Shown here piece by piece: positions 49,635-62,384 of a stretch of DNA of 64,000 nt. Position 1 is the first letter of the stretch. Every line of letters begins with the position of its first letter. The notes under the pieces were generated by a model. The model worked only from the letters and a program-made list of their open reading frames with translations, did no database searches and was not told the origin of the DNA. The position numbers and the translations under genes were made by a program. This DNA comes from Protea cynaroides (lineage: Eukaryota; Streptophyta; Magnoliopsida; Proteales; Proteaceae): assembly GCA_028583415.1 (NCBI GenBank), contig CM053269.1:52937007-53001006 (forward strand), in the 5' to 3' direction.

Positions 49635-49876
49635 GGATTTACATCGTCTCATCCTAGTGGTTCTGGGAGGATAGTGGCAACCTATCCCAGATGGTTGCCA
49701 CGTGGCTCTCGGTGAATCTGAGATCCACGTTCGAGCCGACACCCTCTGTCGGCTTGGCTTGTCGGCTGGGTGTCGGCTCGAACATGGGTCTCGGATTCAC
49801 CGAGAGCCACGTGGCAACCATCCGGAATAGGTTGCCACTGTCCTCCTAGACCACTGGGAGGAGACGATACGGATCC
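49635..49876. mobile_element. Mutator-type fold-back MITE, 242 bp
   Basis: Almost the whole element is one long hairpin; GGTTGCCACGTGGCTCTCGG on the left is mirrored on the right. Flanking 9-mers gttatatat (49626-49634) and attatatat (49877-49885) match at 8 of 9. Confidence 0.85.
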
Positions 49877-50012
49877 ATTATATATATGGCTGACCCTGGT
49901 TCCCCTTTAACATTTCTGTACCCAACAAAACTCAAATCATTTAGATTCTGTAAGCAAGTCCATTTTAAGTTGAACCCAATCAGCCCAGACTAAACCTGAA
50001 TGTATGGGTTTT

Positions 50013-50235
50013 GTTTAGTTGCAAGGGGAATTGAAGAAAAGGGAAATGAAAATTTTAAACTTTAAATGGAAACTTTTGTAATGATTACAGCATATGCTAT
50101 CACATTAGTATATAATTAATTCTAAATTATTCTATATTTAGTTATTAACTTACACTTCACTTTGCATCCAAATCCTTCTCATTTGAAAAAGAAAATAAAT
50201 TTTACATCTTATTAGTATCATTACTAAATATGAAT
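50013..50235. mobile_element. AT-rich MITE, truncated copy
   Basis: Begins TTTAGTTGCAAGGGGAATTG and continues like the full copy at 51036-51362, but lacks the matching right end. Confidence 0.5.
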
Positions 50236-51035
50236 AAAAAGGCCACTCAGAAAAAAAAAAAGAAAAAAAAAGAAGAAGCAAACTTACGTTATAGACTTGA
50301 AGGGATTTTACTTAATAGGGACAATGATAAACAAGAGCACGTAGCCTTGTTATGATAGTTAAAATAGATTCATCTTTGTCTTCGTCTTCATTTTCATGCG
50401 AAGGAACTATTATACTCACAACAAACACGAGTAGGCTATTGAAACAAAGTTATGGAAGTCCAAGGCCTCTAGGTGTACCATACCTACACCTAGAGGATGA
50501 GAATAAGTTATTAGAGCATGATTCCATATGGATGTACAAGAAAACAGAGTTATGGAAGTCCAAGGCCAGTGGTAGAGTGATCTCCCAAGGTGTGCATACA
50601 CAAATTATAATACATTTTTGCTAGCAATAATACATATAAAGGTATTTGATCGAATAGACTCTGAAATTTAACATGTGACTAATTCAAACCATCACCTTTT
50701 TATCCAAAATAATCAAAATAATCATATCATCATCCACATGGCAAAATAATAGTGGGCATGTGGGAATGAATTCCTGCCATGGCCTCATATGAATCATTTT
50801 CCCATTAATATATACTGTTATTAGAGCATAAATGGTATAATTTAATAAAAAGAAAAAAATCCCCACTATTTAATGGGATTCTTTCCCCACAATCTCTCGC
50901 CTTAATTAACACTTTTTTTCTTTATTTTATAAATCCCATTGAAGATATTATTATTATTTTTTTTTGGGTAAAAGATATTGGTTCTTACAATTCCTATTTG
51001 GGCAATCCTCTCTTGTAAATAATTAATTTCATTAG

Positions 51036-51362
51036 TTTGATTGCAAGGAGAATTGAAATAAATGGAAATTAAATTTTTTAATTTAAATTTTTTTTTTTTT
51101 GTAATTATTATAATACATGTTATTACATTGATATGTAACTAATTTCAAATTATTTCATATTTAATTATTAATTAACATTCCCTCTATTTAAAATTTTTGT
51201 ATTTAAAAAATAAAATAAATTTTACATTTTATTAGTATGATTGTTACTATATACGTTAAAAAAATTAAATAATTTATATAATCATTTTGGTTACAATTAT
51301 AAAAGTTTTTTTTTTAAATTAAAAAAAGTTCTTCCCTCTTCTTCAATTCCCTTGCAATCAAA
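51036..51362. mobile_element. AT-rich MITE with terminal inverted repeats
   Basis: Left end TTTGATTGCAAGGAGAATTG is mirrored by the right end CAATTCCCTTGCAATCAAA. It lies about 280 bp before the hydrolase start codon. No target duplication was found. Confidence 0.65.
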
Positions 51363-51573
51363 GAGTAAAGAGTATTTCTCGTGAAATAGGATTCGTACCC
51401 TGTCATCCAATCAGTCCAACCGTTCATCGGACGGACTGGGGTGGTGAGGATGCAGCTCAACCCGTGGGGGATGAACGATTGGAGTCGAACTCAATGCATT
51501 TATTGGAACTTGTCCGGGCCCACATGTATGGACTCTGGACAAATATGCTCGAGCCACAGACACATTGTCACAA

Positions 51574-51593
51574 TCTCTCTCTCTCTCTCTCTC
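51574..51593 (+). promoter_or_regulatory. CT-rich tract in the leader of the hydrolase gene
   Basis: A pure CT dinucleotide tract ends about 50 nt before the chosen ATG. CT-rich stretches are common in plant 5' leaders and core promoters. I saw no clear TATA box upstream. Confidence 0.4.
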
Positions 51594-51643
51594 GCCGGTT
51601 TAAATCAAGTCAACCTCGAATTCAGAGAGAAGCACTCGCACCA

Positions 51644-54600
51644 ATGGCAGGAGCTAACAGGAAGATATCGGCTGCATCAGCCAGGTCTCACACCAGAAAA
51701 TCAAAGCAGAATACCTCATTTAAGCTCCCTTCAGGTCCGCTTTCTTGCCTTGCTCAATCCTCTCCGCTAATTTTACACTAATATTCTTTGTTGTTGTTGT
51801 TGTTAGTTACGTCTCTCTTGTGTTTGTGTGCCTTTGAATATTTGATTTATTATGCAATTTTCAAAATATTTAATGCGAGCTTCATAGTTTATTGTACTGG
51901 CTATTTTCTTTTTTCTAAAAGCAAATTCAATTTACACACTTTGGGTATTTTGATCCTTGTCTGAGGATGAAATTTGCTCAAGGGATTCAACAATTTTCTT
52001 TGGCTGCTAATTTTATCTCACTCCATATTCTTCTGGATTCTGGCGATTTTGATTTTTTAATGCGATTTAGCATTTTCAGGGTTGTTTAAGAAAGTATCAG
52101 TGGTCTTGTTGTTTGGATTTCTGGCATGGGCTTATCAATCCATCCAACCTCCACCTCCCAAGATATGTGGCTCTCCAGACGGCCCACCTGTTACTGCTCC
52201 TAGAATTAAACTTAAGGATGGAAGGCATTTGGCTTACAAAGAGAACGGTGTCCCAAGAGATAGGGCCAAGTATAAAATTATCTGGGTTCATGGCTTCGAC
52301 TCTTGCAAATATGACGTGATGCAACTATCTCCGGTAGATAATTTTCTACTTTTTTTTTTTTTCTCTTCCATTTTTTTCTTCTTTGATGTAGAGAGGATCT
52401 CAGTTGATTTCTTGGTTCAATTCGATCGGCACAAACCCGCACGATCAATGCCAAAAACATTGATTTAGACGTAATTTTTTAAATCAGTCATGTAACCCCA
52501 ATATCTAAACGGAAGCCAAAGCTTTACAGCGTTCCAATAGATTGAAGTTGATTGGCCCTGATTCAAAGGCCAAATTCATCAGAAGTTTTAGGCACAATTT
52601 GATTTCTTTTGTAAAAATTTTGCTAGTTTCGCATTTTGGCATATCGTTCAAGGCCTTTCTATATAGAGGTCGAGTTAAGTCTCTTTAGAGGCAGCTTGAA
52701 GTTAATGAAAAGTTTCCATTGTTTTTCCATACTTTCCGAATGCATCATTATTTCTTGGATTTCGGGTTTTATTTTTCTATGGCAGGAGTGTTAAATTTCC
52801 TGGTGTACTTCTCCAGGAAATAACTGAAGAGTTAGGCATCTACTTGCTGTCCTTTGACAGAGCTGGTTATGGAGAGAGTGATCCCAATCCTAAGAGAACA
52901 TTGAAAAGTGCAGCTCTGGATATAGAAGAGCTTGCTGATCAGTTGGGACTCGGATCCAAATTCTATGTAGTTGGGTTTTCCTTGGGCGGCCAAGTGGTTT
53001 GGACCTGCCTCAAGTACATTCCTCACAGGTAGATGTTGCTGACTCTCTGTTTTCCTTTATTCTTGTATGTACAAAGTTTCTTGAGAGGAGCTGAAAACAG
53101 AGTTAGGATATCCAAGATAAATTTAATAAAATTCCCAAATTCTTTTAAGTTGTGCATATATTTAAGGCTCTAGCTTTTAGTTTTGTTTCTAATACAAGTT
53201 GATTACATCTGTCTTGGCTTTATATTAATGTTTCCTCAAGTTTCTTCATGTTTTAAGTGGAAATTTTGCTCTTGCAGGCTTGCAGGGGCAGCACTACTTG
53301 CTCCTGGTGTCAATTACTGGTGGCCTGGCTTTCCGACCAATTTAACTAAAGAAGCCTTTAAGCAGCCACTACCACAGGACCAATGGACCACAAGGATTGC
53401 CCATTACACCCCTTGGCTTACCTACTGGTGGAACACTCAGAGATGGTTTCCTTCCTCAACTATAGTAACCCAATCCACTGGGATTCTTTCACAACAAGAT
53501 AAAGAATGGATGCACAAGCTTGCAGGGAGAAAAAAGTACATGGTATCTCTTTTTCCTAAAATCTTCCTTTGTATGTTTTTTTCTATCTTTTTGAGGATAT
53601 GATGCAGAAGATGAATATGAATTTCTCAAAGTAAGACTGATAAACTAACAGTTTAATATGCACACAACTCAACTCAACTCAACTAGCCCTTTTGTCCAAA
53701 CTAAAGATTTGTTTTATAAGCATAGATCGCCACTTTATGGGGACTTAAAAAACAAACCGTTGGCTGTATTGAGAAGGACCAGAAGGTGGTGGTAACAGAA
53801 CAAAAGCAATGTGATAAGGAAAAAGTGAAGAATATAAGTGAGCAAAGATGGTCAATACCAATTGTTGTAATGGAACTCAGTTTAAAACTTCTCATTTGAG
53901 TAGGTGACCTTGGGGGGCCCAATTGCCTGATCTGTATTCTATCACGTGGCAGATAATAGGGGGCCCTACAAGAATGCCTACCTAAGGTGTCCATGGAGGA
54001 GAAGACAAACCTAAAATAATTCATGACCATATCAAAGAGGTTATGCCAAGCACACACATCTTTTGTATCATTGTCAATTGTCGTTACGTATTAACGGTGG
54101 TTATAGTTTATACATGGGTCCTAATCCTGTTGATTAGTCCCTTTTAGGTTTCCCTGCCCTCTAGGATTGGTAATGTTTGTTGTTGTGTACTAGCTTTGTA
54201 GTTCTTTCTCCCGAACGAACAAGTTTGTTACTGATCCAGAAAAAAAAAAACGCAAATGTATCAAACTCAGTTATAAGAATCAATTGCCCTTGTCAGAAGA
54301 CAAGTCCGCTTTATTATGCATGTTAACAAATATTAATGTAAAGGAATAGGCCTGATCAGCAAGGCCCATTCGCATTCTCGGCCTAACAAATGGGCTCACT
54401 ATTCACGAGTTACTGTTCACGATACTGTTCACTTTATGGTGGAGTCATTCTTTAATACATACTATTTTTCGATATTGTAGTTGGGACTCCACCTTATCTA
54501 ATGGAGTTCTGTTCTCCTTATTAGAATAGGACTGCTTCTCTTTATTAGAATAAGACTGTTTTTCTTTATCCTTTTAGTCATGAGTGTCCTTGTCATGTTG

Positions 54601-55366
54601 ACTTGCGGAACTTTTTATTTACTTTGTAATTAGGACTCCATATCTTGTGGAGTCCTAGATTTATTATTTTTATCCTTTTATTTTGTCTATAAATAGTGAC
54701 TGCTAAGAGGAGAGAATACACATTTATTCTCTCCATCTTCTCTTATTTTTCTAATTTTGTTACAGTGCAAAATGACTAATTTAATGAATAGGGTTGCTAT
54801 ATTTCTGCAAAATAAAGGTTTGAAAGTCCACTAAAAAATTAAATCTTTTTAAAATAGACAGCTGGTACAAGGGAAATGTTATAAATGGAGGAGTATATGA
54901 TTGAATTTGGCTCTAAAATTTTACACACGGGCAGTCTAGAGTTGCTATAACTCCCTTCCATATTGTATAATTTGGTCTGCAGCATATACGAATCGCTTTT
55001 TTTTTTTTGCTACTACAGGTTCCAGGATGTTTTCATTGGCTATAATACTTATCGATTTTCATTGCTCAGGCACAGGTCAGGCAGCAAGGGGAATATGAGT
55101 CCTTGTTCTGTGACATGATTTTTGCCTATGGAAATTGGGAATTTGATCCAATGGAACTAGAAAACCCATTTCCATACAATGAAGGTTCTGTCCACTTATG
55201 GCAGGGAGATGAGGACAGGATTGTTCTGGTTGCCCTGCAGCGTTTTATTGCTGGAAAGCTTTCATGGATTCACTATCATGAGCTACCAGGTTCAGGGCAC
55301 TTGTTTCCTTACATAGATGGTATGAATGATGCTATCATAAAGGCACTCTTGCTTGGAGAGAAGTAG
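51644..55366 (+). CDS. alpha/beta-hydrolase superfamily protein with N-terminal membrane anchor, five exons, intact
   Basis: Exons 51644-51734, 52080-52333, 52817-53028, 53278-53542 and 55070-55366 have GT-AG borders and matching phases and give 372 residues. A basic, Ser-rich N-terminus (1-35) precedes one hydrophobic segment (about 36-51), then a hydrolase fold: HGFD oxyanion region (residues 101-104), FDRAGYGESDPNP (128-140), nucleophile elbow GFSLGG with Ser170, acidic residue in GDEDRIV (Asp321 or Asp323) and His351 in GSGHLFPY. The full Ser-Asp-His triad is therefore present. It resembles the plant esterase/lipase/thioesterase-like group of membrane-anchored hydrolases; the substrate is unknown. 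The ATG at 51644 was chosen because it follows a CT-rich leader; the frame stays open upstream to 51464, so a longer start cannot be excluded. Intron 4 (1527 nt) is swollen by repeats, including a probable solo LTR. Confidence 0.94.
53930..54252 (+). mobile_element. possible truncated non-LTR retroelement 3' end
   Basis: Unrecognised sequence in intron 4 ending in GTTACTGATCCAG plus an A-run (54240-54250), as LINE tails often do. The 5' limit is a guess. Confidence 0.25.
54321..54764 (+). mobile_element. probable solo LTR in intron 4 of the hydrolase gene
   Basis: Begins TGTTAACAAA, ends TTTTGTTACA, and has a TATA-like CTATAAATAG about 70 bp before its end. Flanks atgca (54316-54320) and gtgca (54765-54769) match at 4 of 5. 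It is in sense orientation with the gene. Confidence 0.5.
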
Positions 55367-55535
55367 ACCACCAGAGATGCAATTATCTTCTTCCCTTTGG
55401 CATCAAACTAGAAATTTTGTTTTGGTTATATCCAATCTTGGTTTGACAAATTTTGTTTTAATCTTTATAGTTTCTGCATTCCAATGTTGAATGAGAATAG
55501 GATTTTAACAAAGGTATAGCTTTTGGATTGTCCTG

Positions 55536-55541
55536 AATAAA
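55536..55541 (+). terminator. AATAAA poly(A) signal of the hydrolase gene
   Basis: AATAAA lies 170 nt after the stop codon, a usual 3' UTR distance in plants. It is the best match downstream of the last exon. Confidence 0.5.
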
Positions 55542-56331
55542 TGGTGTTACCCTATAAAAAATTAACAGTAAAACATGATTTTAGAACCTTTGAATGTAAT
55601 TTTTTCTTTTCTTTCTTTATGTTTTGCCTCAGGGTTCTGATGATCAGTGAATGCAGTTCTTTAGACTCAAAACTTGTATAGGAGTAATTAGGAACAGTAA
55701 GGTTCTGTTTGTTTTCTGGTGAAAGTCATGTTAAAAGGATAATCTTCAAATAAAATCATAATATGGGAAAATGAAGTACAAGCTAGCGGTATATATTAAA
55801 ATTTGACACAGTACCACTTCATCAACCATTGGATAAAGTAGGAGGAATCTCAACCAATGATCTTCAGATGCCATATCACTTGCGATCCACAACTACTACA
55901 TGGACAAGCCCTTCATTTCTCTCACCCCTCACAAGCCGCTGCAATCTTTGCCACATCTAGGGTTACTGTCCCGCAATCGCTATCACCCCACTTGTCGGCG
56001 TTTACCCTCGCCGTTGCAACCCACCTTCACTTTACTAATTGCAATTGTCCTACACATGCCTAGAAACCTAATACTCTGCTTTGGGTCTTAGATCGGTTCT
56101 GGATCTCAGCTCATGCTTTTCGCATTTTGGATTTTAGAAACCTGATACTCTGCTTTGGGTCTTAGATCAGTTCTGAGCCGCGCCCGCTTTAATCTTTCAT
56201 TCGTTGGGTTTTGATTTGTTTTTTATTTTGAATGGTCAGAAGTGAATGAAAGGGATTTCGTTACTGGTAATGCAAATCTAGGAGGGAATTTGGAGAAGGA
56301 TCAATCAGAATTCCAAATTGGACTTTGTTGC
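55542..56331. other. intergenic, with an interspersed direct repeat
   Basis: A unit of about 42 bp beginning TAGAAACCTAATACTCTGCT occurs at about 56062 and 56136 with few differences. The pyrimidine-rich frame at 55857-56063 is not recognised. Confidence 0.5.
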
Positions 56332-56336
56332 CTCTT

Positions 56337-59300
56337 GTGAGGACAATGGATTTTCATTATGATCCTTCACAAAATCAAAATAGGCTCTCGCCTTGGTTAC
56401 TTTTATCCATCCACGTCAATTGATGGAGTAAAATGTGGAGTCGCCACCTAGATAAGGTCTAGGACCTATAAATGGTTTCTCACTTGGAGAGATACTATGA
56501 CTCATGTTCAATGGATTGGCTTCTAGTCTTACCAGAGAAGGGTAAGTGTCAAGTTACGAGTTGGGAAGGTGTTAGGCACCCAACTCGCCCGGTCAATGGA
56601 CCGGTCTCCTTCTGTCCTATCCTTTCCTACATTCTTGAAACTTATGTATGTTCAGGTCGTTCAATTTAACCTAACTAGGCAAATGGGGAACTCTAGACCA
56701 AGTTTCTAAGTTGTTCTAACTTAGGGTGCCACCACATAGACTTGAAAAATAAAATACAAGTCAACAGACAATAAATGGATCAATGAACAAATGAATAGAT
56801 AAAAAAATAAAATAATCATGAATAAACAAATAATGAATTAAAAGAATGAATAACACAGAAAATACAACAGATAATGGATGACCGAGCTCGAGATCAAGCC
56901 GCCTACATATCCCTGTGCGGCGGAATCAGGCCAAACGTAGTTCGTGTGGGGTTGTGGTTGTGGTTTTGTGTGAGGTGCTTCCTTGACAAAGGAAGCACGT
57001 GTGACCGTGCGCGAAGGGTGAACTACTCAGAGTTCTCCACTTCCCGTTGCCTACGTATCTCCTTAGAGAATCAGGTCAAACGTAGTTCCCAACAGTTAAC
57101 GGGTTGTTGGACCCCACATGACATTACTCAAGAGGTACTCGGACCTCGACTTCTTGCACTCAGCAAGGCAAACTAACATTTTGAAAGTGATCGGTCCGCA
57201 CACCGATTCCCAAACATGGGAAATGATTGGCCTAAGGCCAAAGACAAAACTAGGTAATAGCTAGATTGGAGATCAACATGATCTCAACCGTTGCTCGACA
57301 CACATAAAACATAAATCCATAAAGAATAATCCTCAAGTGGATAGCAACATGTTGAATCAAGTGGATATAAAAATAGGCTTAAATCCACACCAAATCAAAC
57401 ATAGGTTGAATCAGGTTTAACATGATTACACCAATCCAAACAAAAATTCCAAACATACTCCATACCATTAAACCGCTTCCACCATGGGTTGAACCAACTA
57501 ATCATGATTAAGCATACTCCATCATAGGGTTAGACCAACCCAAAACAATTAAACTAGTCCTACGATATGGCGGAATCAGTCCAACATGATTATACCAAAC
57601 CCACCATTGGGCTGAACCAACCCATCACCATTAAGCCAAGTCCCACTACGGGTTGAACCAACCTATCATGTTAACAAACTATTACCAACAAAAATGGGTT
57701 GAATCAAGATGAACAATTAAGTTGATCCCACCAGGGGACCGAACCAAGCCTTACCCATATATAAATAGTGATGGAAAGCACATGGGCAGCAATCAAGAAA
57801 CAGTTTTCATGTCATATAGACTATGGATAAAGAGAAACAACTAGAAAAAAAATGGAGAAAAAATAAGCATTGAGATGGAATTGCACAATGATGAACAGCT
57901 CGGTAGCTCTAAAAAGTAATAGATATCGAAATGATGACCAACATAACATGAACTGATTTTCAAAATAAACAAAAGAAGAGGAGCACAATCATGAATAGAT
58001 TAAAATAAAAGAAGAAAAAAATGTATCAAAGATGAAAAGACATAAAAAAATCCAAGGAACAAAAAACCTGATCTGAGTTCCCGTTTGTTTTCTTCGCTAT
58101 AATCCTTTTCATCAGCACGAAGAGGTTCATGGATCATCACGACAGGTGTTGATTTGAGCAGGAAAATTCTACTAGTTCTTTCATCGGCCTCTCCCACATT
58201 GAAACCCTTGATTTTTTCCTAAATAACCCCAGCAATACACAATCCAATTTACCACAAATTGTTTCCCATTACAAACCAATTTTTTGACACCCCAACATAA
58301 ACACTGGGTATTTCCCCTTCCTTCACTACCACATAACCGGCACTATCAAGTTCAATTTTCCCTTTATGCAACTGACCGTTGAACCGAAACACCTTCCCCA
58401 TCTCTCTATCTCACCACTCTCTTTGTTAGTGATAGCTGGAGTTGAATTTTGCCGAATTAAACAGAGAAGAAAGAGAAAAGATGGAAAGCCACTGCACCAA
58501 ATTGAAACCATGAACTCAGATGAAAACCACCGCCACCACAAGATGAAAACTCATCGCCAATCGATAAAATCGAGAAGGAGAAATCGAAGTAAAAGAAAAG
58601 ACATCACCATCACCACCACCCACTAGAATTCACATCAGCCACCGTTAAACCATCAATACAGTGGGAATCCTATTTTTATATGCAAATCAAGACATTATTA
58701 ATAAACTGAAGAAAGGGATTTGTCTATTCCTCTTTCAGTCGAAACTCAAAGAGGAAAAGAAATGATACAACAATGAGGAAACCCCTATAAAAATTCTCAA
58801 TATAAAGCCAATTTACAATGGTATAAAAATCAGCAGGGAGAAACAAGAATTGAACCAATTTAATAGAAGGGGAAATAGAGAGAGAAACATCATACAACAT
58901 AGGCATCAGTAGCATGGAATCAATGAATAGACAAGATGAAGGAAGGACTGAATCTTTACTGACCTGTGATATTGTCTACCAGCTAATCCACCACCGCAAG
59001 ACCACCTCCCTTCTTTCGCTCCTTCTCTGTAGCAACCACCAACACACCTAACCTTCTTTCCAACAGTCGAATGCCCAATCCCACTCTCTCAATCTTTCGC
59101 TCTAATTTCAACAGAAATCCTCGCTAAACCCCTTTCATCAATCCCATTTTCGATCCGCAGCCGGCAGCCCCAAATCACTCTCACTCACTCTTCCTTTCTG
59201 TAACTCAACATTCAAACTAGAAAAGAAATCAGCCGCTCACCCTTCACACCATGATCTCTGCAAATCAGATCCTCTCCCCACCAGCAGTAGCAAACATCAT

Positions 59301-60439
59301 AAGAACTCACAAAAACCATGGTTCTTCCTGGATTTGCTGGATCGAGGATAACACGTGAATCTGAGAATAAAAAACCAAGACAAATGATGCAGAAAATATA
59401 TATATCTTCCAGCTGGACTGAGAATCTTCGAAGATGAGAAGAAATAAGAAGAAACTCCTTCTGGTTCTTCTCACATCCTGAACAGCAGCCGCAAACCTTC
59501 TCTCTGCTCTCACTTTCTTCAGCAAGAAACCACTAGTAGTCCCCTCTTCTTCAAGAGTTAAAAAAAACTCCTGCAACTTGAGATCTTTCGGTCACCCTAT
59601 GCGATTTCTCTCTGCACATCTTCAGAGGAAAACAAAATCAGCCGAACATGTCATCTTCCCCCTATTCCCGCTTTGTGGCTGCCGCCTTCCTCTGTCTTTT
59701 TTTTCCCTCAGTTGCAGCTTCCCTTCTCATCTCACTACCGCCTAGTCTCTCTCATTGTTCTCTCCCTTTTTTCTCCTACTTCTTCTCCACTCTTTTCTCT
59801 TCTCTGCCGCCTTTTCCTTCTTTTCCTCCCACTTCTTCTCCTTCCTTTTCTCTTCTCTGCCGCCTTTCCCCTTTCCTTTTCTCTCTCGACCCGCAACAGT
59901 CCCATCTTTTCATTTTATTTTTTCTTTTCTAACCCTTAATCCAAGGGCCAATATCATTCCAGTCGATCCCCTTTCAACCCATCTCACTGACCCAAGCCCA
60001 ACTATAACCTAACCCACTAAACTAAACCCATTGACCTTAGTTCTAAACCCAATTAAACATCCTAAAACTCAAGGCTAAGAACCCAGACCCATTTTAGAAA
60101 ACAGAAATTATCATAAACTTAAGCCCACTAAACTAAAACCTATTGACACCTAATCTAAACCCAGTCTAAACCCAATATTCTAAATCCTAAACACAAGCCT
60201 AAACTAAACCCAGCCTAAACCTATTGTTCTATATCCTAAACACAAGCCTAACCCTAATCCCAAAGTAAATCAACCGTTTTTTTCTTTTTTTTGCATTTTT
60301 TAGATTTTTTTTCTGTTTTTAACGATTTTTCCAATTTTTTTTCTTTTTATAGTAACCTAAAATGATAGGAAAATTCTAACATGACAAAAAATGATAAAAA
60401 TGCCCCTGATAAGAAATAGACCAAAATGGGGGTCTTACA
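56337..60439 (-). mobile_element. 4.1 kb solo LTR
   Basis: On the minus strand it starts TGTAAGACCCCCATTTTGGT (60439) and ends TTGTCCTCACA (56337). The 5-bp flanks cctct (56332-56336) and cctct (60440-60444) are identical. No gag or pol is seen, so it is a single very long LTR, of a size known from Ogre/Tat Gypsy elements; that assignment is inference. It contains a GAGTCGCCACCTAGAT motif (56441), a minisatellite (57380-57760) and pyrimidine-rich DNA (59650-59930). Confidence 0.75.
57380..57760. repeat. degenerate minisatellite, about 40-55 bp units
   Basis: Repeated GGGTTGAACCAACC and ATCATGATTAA motifs in loose tandem order inside the 4.1 kb LTR. Confidence 0.6.
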
Positions 60440-60545
60440 CCTCTGTTGGAGTGTCGTGTAGAAAACACCACTACCTATGGCAATGAATAAAATTACTACA
60501 GAGGAAAGAGAATTCGGGTTACAGAAAACACCACTACCTAAAAAG

Positions 60546-60591
60546 GGTGTCCCAGTGCATGAGGCTCCTGCTAATGCAGGGTTTGGGAGGG
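60546..60591 (+). repeat. short dispersed repeat
   Basis: GTGTCCCAGTGCATGAGGCT and the following GCAGGG-TTTGGGAGGG resemble a short sequence seen often in plant genomes and introns, possibly SINE-related. From memory only. Confidence 0.35.
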
Positions 60592-60593
60592 TG

Positions 60594-61010
60594 TTACAAC
60601 TGCAGATGTACATGTGGCAAAACATGTTGAGTTGGCAAATGAGATTGGGACAAGAAGTGGTAAACGTAACAGGAGGAGGCCCAGGATGTTAGACAATTAC
60701 ATATGTAGTTAAACAAAGAGTTAGAAAATGTGATATAAAAGGGAGTGGGGATGTAAAAGAGTGAAGAATGAAGAAATAGGTTTGTCTATTTTGAGGATAG
60801 ACGCCTCCTAAGAAAAAAGAATGGGAAATTGACTTGTTATCTTTCTGTTACATCCCCACTCCCTTTTATATCACATTTTCTAACTCTTTGTTTAACTACA
60901 TATGTAATTGTCTAACATCTTGGGCCTCTTCCTGTTAGGTTTACCATTTCTTGTCCCAATCTCATTTGCCAACTCAGCATGTTTTGCCACATGTACCTCT
61001 GCAGTCGTAA
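60594..61010. repeat. large inverted repeat, about 162 bp arms and 92 bp loop
   Basis: Left arm 60594-60755 and right arm 60848-61010 are near-complementary, including GATATAAAAGGGAGTGGGGA and its reverse complement. The arms look like two head-to-head partial copies of a TATA-containing LTR-like sequence. A transcript would fold into a long hairpin. Confidence 0.85.
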
Positions 61011-61129
61011 TAGAGGGACAGAATATATGCAGCTTTATCTTCCACAACATGAAGAAGCTATTTCCTTGTTTCGAAGCCGTGACCACCAAGTTGCAATATG
61101 ACAATCTTACCTTCAAATCAAGGCTCGTC

Positions 61130-61355
61130 ATCTTAGTAATGATACGTATAAGATGTAAAATTTATTTTTCTTTTCAAATGGGAAGGATTTGGATGCAAAG
61201 TAAAATGAAAATTAATACTCAAATGTGGAATAATTTGAAATTAGTTAGATAGTAACGTGATAGCATGTGCTGTAATCATTACAAAAGTTTCCATTTAAAG
61301 TATAATAATTTCACTTCCCTTCCCTTCCCTTCAATTTCCCTTACAACCAAACAAA
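61130..61355. mobile_element. AT-rich MITE, inverted copy of the same family
   Basis: Reverse complement of the copy at 50013-50235, including the GTAACGTGATAGCATG and TTGCATCCAAATCC-type parts and the end TTACAACCAAACAAAG. Confidence 0.5.
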
Positions 61356-62384
61356 GCTTATGTGATTTCGTATTTTTGTTCTTCTTACCTTTTGCTATGT
61401 GATTACTCTTTCTTCGCGTACCGTTATGCTGTGTTTCCTGCAGACTTTAGCTATATGCTATATCGGATAACAAGCAACAACCCAGAGTCCCAGATGAGTC
61501 TGAGAAAGAAACTATATCCAATTGCCATAGCCTGTCTTGTTCTAATCCATTTTTCCTTGAAACATGTTGAAGTTCATCATGAAATCGGCATTCCATCAAT
61601 GAAACAGAAGTGCAATTACATGCTTCTTAGCTGCTTGCAGAAGAGCCGTTGAGATGGCTTCACGTATACTGCTAGGCAAATGTGGTGTGGTTGGAGATTG
61701 TTAGAATATGAAGAAATGGATGAATTGGATTCAAAGATTCAAAGATCCGAAGTGCCAAAACTGGTTCATACACCCTGAAATTTGATATGTATTTAATTTG
61801 GAATATTTTTTTCTTTATTCAATGGTCAAAATGCAGAGATCATACATATATATATAAGCAAAACCTGGTCAAAAGTCTAAAAGAGACCTTGTTGAACTAG
61901 AATTACTAACCCACCAAGAATCGATTGCAGAAAATGGAAAATATGTTTTACATGAGTTGATGATGTATGTTAAATTAGCAAACCGATGATGAAATAATAT
62001 GATTACCCAAAACTGATATGGATACTAGTGTAAGAACAACAACCAAAAACCAAATTTACCCAAAAAAAAAAAAACCAAAAACCATGTTTGATGTAAAATC
62101 TATACCTAAAGGAATCCAACAGAACAGATGTGCAGAGAGACAACACTAAGCAGAAACCTTATATCCAAATGTAACAGAATATGGATAGATTACTCACTTG
62201 ATTGAGAAACTGAGGTCTGAGAGAATGAGAGAATGAGAAAATGAGAGACTTTAAAGGCTTAATTGAGGGTTTGGGTTAGGAATTTCAATAAGTAACCAGT
62301 ATGAACGGTCTAAACTGTTAAATTCTCATTCGGGTTAATAGGTAGCTGGCTAACTGGTGTCTAAAACCAAATCAGACCGACTCA
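61356..62384. other. intergenic, no gene recognised
   Basis: A 96-codon frame (61362-61652) has no motif I recognise. The remainder is AT-rich. Confidence 0.5.

Noticed and set aside
53701..54057. 118-codon minus-strand frame
   Set aside because: Lies within intron 4 of the hydrolase gene and has no recognisable domain.
59648..60012. Overlapping Ser/Phe/Leu/Pro-rich frames
   Set aside because: Pyrimidine-rich stretch inside the solo LTR, open in all three frames.
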